Below are positions 22,766 to 33,701 of a stretch of 64,000 nt of DNA, one piece after another. Origin of the DNA: Trochalopteron elliotii (lineage: Eukaryota > Chordata > Aves > Passeriformes > Leiothrichidae); assembly GCA_024734555.1 (NCBI GenBank), contig JANPWX010000073.1:863420-927419 (forward strand). The letters are read 5' to 3'. A program made the translations under genes and the position numbers. Numbering within the stretch: position 1 is the stretch's first letter; each line of letters begins with the position of its first letter. The notes under the pieces are model-generated. The model saw only the letters and a program-made list of their open reading frames with translations, was not told the DNA's origin and did not search any database.

Positions 22766-24965
22766 TTTAAGCAGTCCCAGCCTGTTCCCACTTCTGCCTT
22801 TATGGTCTAGCAGAGGCTTGTTTGAGTTGCAGCTGGTTTTCGTGCGGCACTGAGGTAAATAAGAAAGGGAGGGATAAGTCAGACTGGAGTGGTAGCAGGG
22901 GATAGGATGAGATAGGGTCCTTTGCCAAAGGCTTGAAGCATGAGCGGGTGTGTGCATGGGGGTGAGCCTGCATCCCGGCCAGGGCTTCTGTCTCCTTAGT
23001 TCGTGCTGACATCTCAGGTCAAAGCTGACCTGTGCCTTGCTCCTGAAGTTCCCTTTGAAAAGGTACATCCTGCCATGCAGCAAGCTCTCTGGATTGGCAT
23101 TTGTTTCCAGACATGCAGGTGCACCTCCCCATCTCCAAGGTTTCAGAGTAAAGGCAGGACAGAGGAGCAACATCTGACCTGCTCTGGGACTGCTGAGAGT
23201 GGGCAAAGCCTCCTGCCCCATCCCACCACTCAGAGCCTTTGTCAGGGCTGTCTCCACAGTGAACTGGTGCAGGGTTTGAAGCACCAGAGTCTCATTACTG
23301 CAGTCAGATGTGGATGAGAGCTGACAGCCCTTTGCTATCTTTTTTTGAGTTTTCCCTCCAGGTGATGCTCATGCAGGTGTCATGATGGATTGGTCTCCAC
23401 CCTCCACCATGGGCAAGCTTCACTTCCCAGCGACGTGTGGAATAACTTGCCTACTTCTCCTGCTGATTTTAGCATTCAGGAACTCTTGGTGGCATGAGAA
23501 ACCCCAACTGGCAAGCCATGAAGGAGCTCCAGACACTGTGATGTCCCAGGCTGACTGTGGGTGCTGCTTTTGTGAATCAGTTTTTGGGTTTTGGTTTTTT
23601 TTTTTTCCCCTCTGTGGGCAGAGGTAAGGGATTCCAGGTTTGTTTGTGTTCTTCCCCAGATAGTGTCACACTGATGACATTTAAATTCAGTGGAGCAGGC
23701 ACAGAAGGGGCAGCAGCAGAGCAGGCTTCCCTCTCTGCTGCTGTAGGAAGAGCCAGCTGGAGCGTGGGGACAGTGATGAGGCCAGGCAGACCTCTGCCAA
23801 GGCTGGCAGCAAACAAAGCCCAATAAACCGGTTACAATGTGTTAAATCGCTAGTTCACAGCAGACATGGAGGAGAAACCTTTCTCTTCCGTGTGTATGGG
23901 TAAATTGCTCAGAAGGAAAGGTAATCATTGCTTCTGGTAACATAAATTTTAATGCAGCTGCACCTCCTTTCAGCTTTCTTGGTTCTTCCACAGAGTACTG
24001 TTCATTTGTTGCTTGGGTGCTGAGTTCCTGCAGTTCTGATTTCCCTTTTTTGAAGAAGACCTTAATTCAAGGGAGCTACGCCCCTCTGCAGCACACAAAT
24101 GATGGAGCACATGCAGGGGTCTGGAGGTCTTGTCTTCACCCCTCAGCTCCCATCCCATCCTGGCAGCCCAACAGGACTGGTGGTGCAGGGGTGGCATCAA
24201 ATCCTTTCAGGTTGGTGCTGGAGGCTTGGAGCAGACCAGAGACTGTTTCTCTGCTGCCAGCAGAAACACTGGAAATCCAGCATTCCCTGCTCCCTGGGCT
24301 CTGGAGGTTGGTGCCCTGAGTGGTGGTATGAAGGATGGTGCCTTTATTTTGAACTTTTGGGAGCAGTCATTTGTAATATAAAAGGATGGAAATTACTGTG
24401 GGAAGTCAGTCACAACTTCTTTATTAGAAGAGCACTTCTTGCTCTTTGCCATGAGGAAGAAAAGGGATAGAAAACAAACTGATTAAAAAATGTTTCCAAA
24501 TTTGTGTTAGTGGCAGCACGCTGAGGCACCTCAGCACTTGGTGCTGTTTGAGGCTATAGGGGCTGGAGTGCTCTTATGCTCAGCACTTCAGCTGGCAGCT
24601 TCCACAGACTTCCCTAGGGAGCACCACGGATGCTCAGAGCTCAGCAGGATCAAACCTTATATTAATATTACCAAATGATGAAGTGCAAGGCGCCCAGAGA
24701 AAAATAAGTTTGAGTCCCACCGGAATTCTTGGGCTCCTGTGACAATTTTCAGTATGGAAACTTCAGGCAAATTTTAACACAGCCAAAAAATTGTTGAAAT
24801 CTTTGTATTTCTGGGGTGTATAAATTCTGCATGAGGGGACCTTCATACAAATAGCTTTTGAGCTTTTTTTTCCCTCTTACAGAGTTTTCTCTGGTACAGC
24901 TCCTGGAACTTGTACAGAGTGAGCAGCTCTGGTTATGTGTAAGAGATAATATGCAACAGAGCTGA
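22766..24965. other. Unique noncoding DNA
   Basis: The 211-codon minus frame at 22649-23284 overlaps the CpG-rich block, has a plus-strand competitor, and shows no domain. T-rich run near 23597-23610. No repeat family recognised. Confidence 0.55.
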
Positions 24966-25047
24966 TTTTTTTTTCTTTTTTTATTTTTTTCTTTTTTCTT
25001 TTTTTCTTTTTTCTTTTTTTCCTTTTTCCTTTTTCCTTTTTCTTTTT
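24966..25047. repeat. Polypyrimidine tract (T5-8C)n
   Basis: About 80 bases of T runs separated by single or paired C (one A), grading from TTTTTTC-like to TTTTTCC-like units. A low-complexity tract with mirror symmetry; the minus strand gives an artefactual Lys-rich frame. Confidence 0.9.
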
Positions 25048-28000
25048 ACACAGTGGAATTTGTTGGGAACTCAAGAAGAGAGAAATACAGGTGCTTGTGT
25101 TACTGTAATATAAATGTCACAGGTGAATAGATTTCTAAATTGTGACATTTAGGTAATAATATCCTGTCTTTTTTTGCTCTTAGAGAAAACTGTAAGTTCA
25201 GTGTGAATGCTTCTTCGTGTTTTTGTTTTCTAATTTTATTTTTAGAAGACTGTTTTGCTGGGTATTGAGCATACAAAACCCTGAGATGATGTTGCTATGA
25301 TTCATTTTCAGATTAGGAGTCTTTAGCTATGAGACTCTGAAGATAGTCCAGCTCAGCTTGTTGCATTTTAGTTTTATGAACTCATCTATAACTGGTTATC
25401 ACCTGGGTGACTTGAGTGACTCTCAATTAAGTAAAAGGAAATGCAGAAGTCATCCCCCAAGAAAACCCAGCCCCCAACAGTTTCTCTAAATATAAAGCCC
25501 TCTATATTCAGCTATAAATAGGGTCCTGGAAACAGCTCAGTGTTTTCTCTTGACAGCTGCATTCTAAATTCTTAGAACTTCGAATTTACACTTCCTCTGC
25601 TGGGAGGGGAACATCTCTTCATTCTCATCTCTGCTCAGTACAGCAGGACATGTTCACTAAGAAAAGAAACCCTTCCCAAGATGAGCAGACTCTTCAGCTG
25701 CACAGTGATATTTGGGTACTTTGACTCAAGGTTATTTACTTTTCCTCCCTTTTGAATTCTTTTTATATTATTATTTTTGTGACATTGGTATCTGGTTTGC
25801 TCCATTCCCTAGGGTTTTGGGTTTTTTGTGTCTTTTACATCCATAAAGAAGCAGAGCTCTGGGAGCTGTTTGTTGTCCCTCTTTTACTTTATCTCATGAC
25901 CTGCAGTGACTACCATTGAGAGCAGGCAGTGAGGAGAGAACAAACAGCTTATGCCTGTTTGGGTTTCTTGATTTTGGTAACAGTGTGCTGCCTTTTTTGG
26001 ATCCAGGTATGTTTGAACAGCCAGGGAAGAGAGAGGTGGGCTCCCACTGGCTCAGCAAGTGTATTTCTCCAGCACACACAGGACTCTGGTGGCAGACACT
26101 GTGGGCTGGCTCCCAGCTCACTCTGCCTGCCATGCTGGAGGGGGGACTGGGAAGCTCCAGTGGACTGGCACTTTTAAGTATGCATCAGTGAAGTCAATTT
26201 TTCCAGCAGAAGCTATTTCCTTCCCCACAGCACCTTCCTGTCTCTCTTGCAGAGATGATGCTGTGGCAGCAGCCAGTACTGCATCTCAGCAAGTCTGTGC
26301 AGATAACTTGCAGCAAGTCGCAGAAAAAATGTCTCCTTTCTACAGGGGATTAATTAGGCTGTGAATTACATTAGCAGAGAGGACATACTTACCATGTCAT
26401 ATGGTGGCATCCCTCAGGCTGGGTGTGAAAGGGCAGGAGCTGCAGGGTGTGCAGGGAGACCGAGCTCCCTGAGACCTGCAAAGGCTGAATAAAGCACAGC
26501 ACTTGCAGTGGTTCCCCTCCATTGAGCCTGGTCCCAGGCTGCACCACCAGAGTTGTGCTGGACCTCCAGAGCTGTGTGAGTGCCCTGGCAGTGAATCCTG
26601 GCAGAATGGGATGTGGTGTGGGCAGTGTGGATGTGCTGCTATGTGTACTTGTGTGGTGGTCCTGCTGTCCTATGAGGCCAGGCTGTGTTTTAACAGTGTG
26701 TGAGGAAATGTGGTGTTTGAAAGGTTGCTTTGATGCTCTGAGTGGGCTTCATGTTGTCCTCTGAGCCTGTGCTGGAAGACTGCTAAACGTTGTGTCATCT
26801 GTCCTTGAAATTGCCTCATGAGCAAGGCAATGGGGATACTGTTGGGCAGGAAGGGGGGACATTGGCTGAGCTGTGTTTCAGGAGGTATTTTCCTGCTCTT
26901 TCCTTTGCCATTTCTCACAAAGAGTCAAAATTGGATGACAAAATAGGAAACGGATTCTCCCCAAAAAATGCAATCCTTAAAATCAGTAGTGATTGGGAGT
27001 GTGCATAAACTTAGAGTGTGCAGCAAAGTGCCTGGTCTGGTTTATTCTGTGCCTGAAGGCTGAGCAAGCAGCTGTGAGTGAAATCATGCACAAATGCACA
27101 TGTGTGTGCAACACAAACACAGAGCTCTGCATTTGCCAGTAAAATTGCAATAACATGCACTCTGCATATGAAAGATCATGTCTTTGCTAAAGGGCCGTCA
27201 TCGAGGGGGAGTTGTGCTGTCAGGGACTACAAAGGAGAGAATCATTGATATATACACTGCTGGAAAACCTGAAAGGTTGCAGAAGCAGAACTAACTGGGC
27301 TGTTTAGGCTTATTTTTTACATTTTTATTTATTAAAATGCTCTAGATGCAGAGTAGCTCTTCTCATTATTTATAACTGTCGCTGCTGCCTTGAAATGAAA
27401 CTGCAGGCACTTTGATAAATGTAGTGAAAGCTTGTCTGGTGTCCCTGCCACTTCTCTAAAGTGCCTCCTGCGTCCTCTGCTGAATTGCTGTTTCATCAGT
27501 TTGGACAGCAGTGTTCCTCAGCAAATTGCAGTAAAAGTCTAGTTGCATCATCCCATGTTAATGGAAATGAAGCAGGAGGGAGTGAGCATGTGCCATGAGC
27601 ATCCTGTAAGTGCTAGGCAGAACAGGGACAGGAGGAAGAAGACAGCCCTGCTGGGCCCCACTCTCCTCTCCATCCCAGTGAGTTTGATGGGATAAAGGCT
27701 TCCGTTCAGGGTTGCTGTGAGTCTTGTGCTGACAGCTAGGATGTCATCCCTGTTTGAATTGCTTGTCCCAGAGGGCAAAAAATCAAGTTGTTCCAGCCTC
27801 AGCCCCTCCTTCCCATCATCTCAATGACCATGGTGTTGGGATAGTCAACTGATGGACTGTACTGGGGCTGTTCTGATAGCTGAGTGCAGGGAGATTTTAA
27901 AACGCTTGAACAATGCAAATCCCCTGAGATCAGAGAAGGCTAAAATGTTGACACTGAAAAATCTAGTGACCAAAACAAAGTGGGAAAGTTTGTTTAAAAC

Positions 28001-28139
28001 AAGCAGCCAACAAACAACCAACAAAAAAACCCCAAAAAACCAAACCCAATCAACAGCAACAAAGAAGAAGCCTCTCAAAACCTTGACTTCTCCTTTGAGC
28101 AGAGGGACTTGCTCTTAGATCATCTTGCTAAGCAGAAGC
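25048..28139. other. Unique noncoding DNA
   Basis: Frames at 25894-26364 and 26503-26918 overlap on both strands with no domain. A/C-rich low-complexity sequence at 28003-28065. No transposon recognised before 28140. Confidence 0.55.
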
Positions 28140-28520
28140 TGCACTTGTGCTGAAGCAAGCCTGGATGATGAGGCAATGAAAATCTTGTCCTACAAGGGAA
28201 GATTGGAAGAGCTTGGGCTGTTTAGCCTGAGGAAAATGGTAGGGGGAGTATGAGAGTGCTCTGTAAATACATTAGCAGGTAAACAGTATGAAAAGGGAAG
28301 AGGTTTTAAGGCTAAGGGAAGGTGTTTGCAAGAGTACAGGCTCCTATAAATCAATTGTGGTGATCTAGTCTAGGGATTGAACCACAGTTTCATACTGTTA
28401 GGTGGGGGAAATTTGGAGAGCAGCTTCCAAGCAGAACAATGGGAACAAAACTCCCAGACAGGCTTTAAGATGAATCTTGATCTGTCTGTGAAGGGGATTG
28501 TATTAAGAGGGCCAGGCTCT
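28140..28520 (+). mobile_element. Old, diverged CR1-like LINE fragment
   Basis: The segment tggaagagcttgggctgtttagcctgagg matches the conserved ELGLFSL region of CR1. It is followed by a degenerate body with gaccaca, gtgggggaaatttggagagc and tctgtgaaggggattgtat, in the order expected of an old CR1 3' end. Both ends are indistinct and the reading frame is lost. Confidence 0.55.
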
Positions 28521-30383
28521 GTGTGCCAGGAGATTCTGTTCTATGCTGCTTCCTGTATTTCTAGTCCCACATTAACTATTCAGGCTTTTTGTATGAGATG
28601 TGCATAAATAGAAATCATAGATCAAACTGAGTGGTTTGCAAATTCAAACTCGTTTGTTCGGGGTGTGTGGTTTTTTGTTTTGGTTTTTGTAATTTGATTT
28701 TTTTTTTCTCCATGGCTCCTTTCAGGCTGTCCTTTTGACCTGAATACACCACAGCAGCATTTCACCCAGTGCCCACGTTTCCCCTTCCTCGTCCTCAAGC
28801 CATCTCACTTTTGTGCAAGCTGTTTCCACCAATGCATAGCACAACTCAGCACTTTTGGGGGCTGAAAGCTATTTATCAGCTAAGAGGGCAAGAGTACAAA
28901 ACTATTTTCAGTTCTGTGACCCACCTCGGCCAATTGGATTGTGTCTGGTAATCCTATTTGGTGGAGATGGGTTCACGTAACCTGAAATAGTTTCTGCCCT
29001 TTGCCTTCACCTCCGGCTCCTGTGCCTACACAGCAACTGGGCTGGGGTGCCTGTGCTGTAACACTGACCTCCAGAAGGGAGAAGGGCAGTGTGAGTGCTT
29101 GGGCTGAAGCTCCTTCCCAGGAGGTTGCCCCATTTTTCCCACTGGTGTCCCATGAGGTGATGCCCTTGTGCCATGGTGTGGGGTGGCTCTCCACCCCTGT
29201 GGAGTCAGGCACGGATGTGTCTAGGTCTGACTTTATTATTACAGTCCAGTCTTGGCATCAGTCTTGGCTTGTCCCTTGACAAGTCCCTTGGCTTGTCTCC
29301 CCTTTGGTGAGAAACAGTATTTTGGATTGCCACTGCAGAACTTTCATTTTTGCCTGCACTCCCACCTCCTAATGATCATGTGTAGCCTGGAATGGACAGG
29401 AAGGAATTAAGTCAGATGAAGAAAAGGACATCAATATTCTTTTATACATTTCACTTCAAATGTGTAAAGTATTTCAAAGCCATGAAAAATCTATTGCCCA
29501 AATTAGGCCAAGAATAGATATTGCTATTTAGCCCAAACTTTCCAGACAAGATTTGAGCCTCTAGGGTTTTTATTGGTGCACTAACTAAACAGTGAACTTG
29601 CAGGATCCTTTTTAATCCAAATTTTACTTTGAGGAAAGGATTGTAAAGTTGCACTGTCTATTTCACCTTTATAGCTTTGTACCTTGTTGCCACTTTTAGC
29701 CCTGTTTGCCAGGAGTCTCCTGCATTTGCCAGAAGTCATCAAAGCATACAGCCAGATTAAGAAAGGAAGCCCTAATGAGGAAAAGGAGGTCTATAATGTG
29801 GATTTAGGCAGAGTATTAGGGATAAGGATATCCAAGCCAGCAGGCTACAGAAATCTAGGTTTCAGTGCTGCTACTCAGGGATTCCTTGAGTATTTGGGAT
29901 GGGGGTGGCTGTGTAAAGCTGCATATCTCTGAGCTTGTATAGGACTACAGAGCAGGAATGTTGCCGAGTTTTGTGGTTACCAGTTATAGCTCAGCTGAGC
30001 TGCTGCACTTTCTGGCCTTGGTTACTGCAACTTTCATCCCTTTGATTGATGGAGAGTACCATGCACACTGAGCTGGGTTCACATGTCTGCCTCCTCTCTC
30101 ATCAAAAAGGAACAACTGTGGGCTAATCCCCTGGGCAGCCCCAATGGCAGTGACAGATCCTGTGCCCTCCCTTGAGGGGTAAGATGAGATGCTGCCTCTG
30201 GCACAGGTCCCACAGGTGCTGCTCAGCCCATACCATAGGTCAGTGCTGCTTCTCCCTTGTGCCTGTGCTCAACAAAGCTATTCCCCTTATTTCAAGGAAT
30301 AAAATTTGGAATGGCAGAGGGATGATCTCTGGAGGAGTGGGAGGAATAGGAAGGCTGTCTGAGGATAAAGTACCGTCTGGTAT
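28521..30383. other. Unique noncoding DNA
   Basis: An 82-codon plus frame at 29684-29932 contains a mildly protein-like stretch (LPEVIKAYSQIKKG), but with no splice or domain support. T/G-rich low complexity near 28661-28710. Confidence 0.5.
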
Positions 30384-30547
30384 GGGAATCACAGAATGTT
30401 CTGAGTTGGAAGGGACTCACAAGGATCATCAAGTCCACCTCTTAAGTTAATGACCCATACAGGGATTGAATCCACAACCTTGGCTGTCTGTTTTTTGGGG
30501 GTTTTTTTAGTACCAGGCTCTAACCAACAGAACAGAACTCAGGGTCA
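30384..30547 (-). mobile_element. tRNA-Ile-derived SINE with CR1 tail (TguSINE1-like)
   Basis: On the minus strand this begins with a tRNA-Ile-like head: TTGGTTAGAGC (D arm with A box), GGTACTAA at the anticodon region, GCCAAGG, GATTCAATCC (degenerate B box) and TGTATGGGTCA (acceptor arm). It then continues into a CR1-type tail: GATGATCCTTGTGAGTCCCT, CCAACTCAGAACATTCTGTG, ATTCC. That head-plus-CR1 tail is the design of TguSINE1. About 20 bases (A7C5A6 then cagaca) interrupt the anticodon region, so the copy is altered. A tRNA gene is ruled out by this insertion and the tail. The same tail type ends the CR1 at 42275-43055. Confidence 0.85.
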
Positions 30548-32085
30548 TTTTCCTAGCAAAAGCATAAACTGGAGGTTGTGGTGTGTTACTAAACCCAGTG
30601 TCAGCTCAGGCATGGGGCTTTTGTTGTCATGGGTGCTGGACTAGGCTGAGCCTGACTCCCAATGCTGTGTGTGGTGAGCCTTTGTCTGCCCTGTGATGCA
30701 GCAAAACAGTTGGCAAGTGTTGTCAGAGACCAGTGTATGCAGTGCTTTGCACTGCTTTAGACAGTGCTTTTCATCATGGGCTATTGCAGATGCTGAGTTA
30801 AGCCTGGCAGCAAATCCAGGAGGTGGGCCAAGTGTGCTACAAGTTAGGGCAGGCTGGGGGAGCATGTGGAGTCACCCTTGTGGAGTCGCAGGACGGGCAG
30901 AGCAGGGGCAGACTCCTGGCAGTTTCCCTCTCTTGGCAGCATTCAGATTCAGCATTCATTGCACGATGGTTTCATCCCTCCAATCTGCAGCTTCTTCCTC
31001 ACCTGCCCTTGTGGCCTGTGCAGCAGCAGCAGCTGCTGCATGGGAATGAAATGCTTTTTGTGCTACCCAAATACCCAGCATTGCAAAACTAGTGTGGAGT
31101 TTCTCCCTTTCTCCCCTATCCCAGTATCCTTGTTCCTCTGTCTTTTCAGGGATGACGTGAGTTCTCCCAGAGATATTCAGCAGTGACACATGGTTTATTG
31201 TCACTTCTTTTTTCTGCCTTCTCACAAAGTAAAACCTTTTCTCGTTTCAGTGTTGGCACAGCAAGGGCATTGGATTTGGATCCAGCATGAAGATGAGCAG
31301 CCAGCATAAAACCTGGGCGAGTTTTTGGAGTAAATAATACACCCAATTCATCTCACTGTGTCATTTTCACTAGATGTCTTGGAAACCAGAGCCTCAGTTT
31401 GACAGGAAAGCCTGCACCAACTGGAGTTGAAAGGATCTTTCCAGCCTGAGTGCTGGCATCCCTGGAGGGATTTCCTTCTAGGCTTTCTCAGTTTACCTGG
31501 ACAATAGTCATAAGCTTAGCCTTTCTTGCATATGCTTTAATCTCATGTTTCAGACTGTCTGTGAGTCATCTGTAGGGTCAGGAGGGCATTTCTTTCTCTC
31601 ATCAGCATGGCAGATATGCTGCAATCTGGTTGGGTTTTTCTTCCTTTTCAGTACTTTAGGGCACATTTTACTTTTCCAAATTTATGGGCACTTTTGCCTA
31701 AAAAGTTCCTCCTGATGGTGAAGGCAGAACATTGCAGGGCATCAGTGGAGTGCTTTATGTGCCTTCCTGTCCCTGGGCACTCTGCAGTTACAGCTTTGGG
31801 TGCTGTCAGCAGCACAGGGCACCAAGAGGAGGGTAAAGTTTCTCTTCGTGGGACCTTTCCATATCAAAATGTCCACTGCCAGACTGCCAGCAATTACATG
31901 GTGTCTCCAGTCCCTCCTTCCTAGTGCCTGGGATGCAATTCATCCAAGGACTGGCAGGGTGCGGCAGGGTGCTTGCAGTCTGTGCTGGGGATCCGGCTTC
32001 TTTGGGGACTGCCACCAAGTTTTCCTGCATCCTGCTCCAAGTGTAGCCTGTGTCCTCAAGCTGCTCAGATCTGGGGGCTTCTGTG

Positions 32086-32100
32086 CCCTCCCTCCCTCCC
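32086..32100 (-). other. G-quadruplex motif on minus strand
   Basis: CCCTCCCTCCCTCCC gives four GGG runs with single-base loops on the minus strand, a very stable quadruplex class. It sits in a longer C/T-rich stretch to about 32120. Confidence 0.7.
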
Positions 32101-32280
32101 TTCCTGCCTCCCTCTTCCCCCTCTGAATTTTGTCATTCACCTTATTAAGTTCAGAATTGCAAGAGCAAGGGTATTAAAAGAAAAACCAAAACCCCAAAAA
32201 TCTATCAATAATATGCATTTAGAAACAGCCCAGGGTGTTTAATTAAACCCAGTGTGATGGGAGGCAGCCAAAAGGCATGT

Positions 32281-32300
32281 GTGGTGTGTGTGTGTGTGTG
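32281..32300. repeat. (GT)n microsatellite
   Basis: Short GT run, with another GT-rich patch at 32329-32347. Confidence 0.85.
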
Positions 32301-33602
32301 CACAGACAGCTGGCCATGGGGGAGTGGCGTGTGTGTACGTGTGGGTGAGACAGGGAAGAAAAGATCTGGTTAAATGGATCCTTTCTATCCGAGCTCCAAA
32401 TATAATGTTCTTAAATGAGTAACCCATGAGAAAACAACAATCCCCTCATGAAATATATGGAGAGGCTTATGCCAGGAAAAGGTCAGCAGTCTGGCTTTGC
32501 AGAGTTAGCATAGATATAGGCAGGGGTGGATGAGAGTTCTGGTGGGGAAGAGACATCCCAGCCAAACCTCTCCTGGGCACAGGGCTGGTGAAAGCCAGAA
32601 GATTTTCCTGCTGGAATCAAGCTGGAAGGTTGATGGGTCTCATCTAGTTTGAAAGAGACAAAAAACTGGCTGGGAAAGGGCTGTGTGGGCTTTTCTTTTA
32701 CCTAGGCTTTGGTTGCTTACAGGAATTAAGGAGGAACAGAAACAAAGCTATGAGTTTCAACTCCTGTTTTGTCCCTGGAATCCATAAAATCTATACGTCT
32801 TTCCTTCATGAGCTAATTACCATCTGGATATCATAGGGAACTGATTATTTTCTTCTTCAGTTACTTTGGAAGAGACAGAGAAACCTGGGTGTACTGGGGG
32901 AAGTAATTCTGATCTACTAGACCTGCCTTTTCTTATTAAATCAGTTTCATAGAATCACCTACACAATTTGTCTAATTTTTTTTTTTCAGCTTGTGTTCTC
33001 TATTTGCCAAAAATATTTCGCTTCCTCCTTTTCACAGCCCTGCAGAGTCGCTCCTCTTTTGCCTACCTCTGCTGCTCCAGAAAAGGGAGGCAGAGGACCC
33101 TGGTGCCTGGTAGCTTTCCCTGGTGAGCAACTGGGAGCCCTCCAGGAGAGTTGGCCTTTTCTGGGGACCTGAGGATATAAATGGGGTGTGTGTCTCCATG
33201 GCTCAGTGCTGGCCACAGTGGGTCCTGCAGCGAGCAGCTCTCCTGCTGCCAGTGGTACAGGGTGTGGGTGCCACAGCTGTGTGCAAAGCCAGCATCATTT
33301 TTCTGTGCCTGATGCCCACTTAAAAACAAGGGGGAGCAGAAAAAGGGTTTTTGTTTTCCAGCTGAAATAGCTACTACAAGTCACGGGCACAGTCGCTGTA
33401 AATGCAGCTGTTGTGTGCGGCCCTGGGATGACTGGCTCTGTTGTGCTTGAGCCTAGGCGGCCAGCAGGCCCACGGGGGCTCCTCTGAGCAGGGGGCTGGT
33501 GAAAGCTAGAAGATGTGATGGAGGGAAAGGATTGCCCACAGGGATGGTGATTTGCCATCCATTGCAAATAGTCCTGCAGCTGAGAGGTTCGCTGCGTGTG
33601 AG

Positions 33603-33701
33603 ATGGAGCTGCGGCTGCTGCTGAGCTTCTTAGCCATAGGAGAGCAGCGAGCCATCGTGGTAGCTGAAATAAGAGGAATATTGCATCGAGATGTTACCTA
33701 A
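33603..33701 (+). other. Small ORF with signal-peptide-like start
   Basis: Thirty-two codons from an ATG with G at -3 and G at +4. The first residues (MELRLLLSFLAIG) resemble a short hydrophobic leader, and the frame ends at TAA. The surrounding sequence is unique and moderately CpG-bearing. No homolog recognised and no downstream exon shown; most likely chance. Confidence 0.12.

Larger units (their letters stand above)
30548..33602. other. Unique noncoding DNA
   Basis: Overlapping frames on both strands at 30693-31225 and 31800-32242 lack domains. Contains the C-rich and GT repeats listed separately. Confidence 0.55.

Noticed and set aside
22649..23284. 211-codon minus open frame
   Set aside because: Overlaps GC-rich DNA where stops are rare; no domain.
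24877..25074. Lysine-rich minus frame
   Set aside because: Artefact of the polypyrimidine tract.
29684..29932. Mildly protein-like 82-codon plus frame
   Set aside because: No acceptor/donor pair, domain or homolog recognised; the tail of the frame is low quality.
30384..30547. Functional tRNA-Ile gene
   Set aside because: Anticodon region is interrupted, the B box is degenerate, and a CR1-type tail follows, so it is a SINE.
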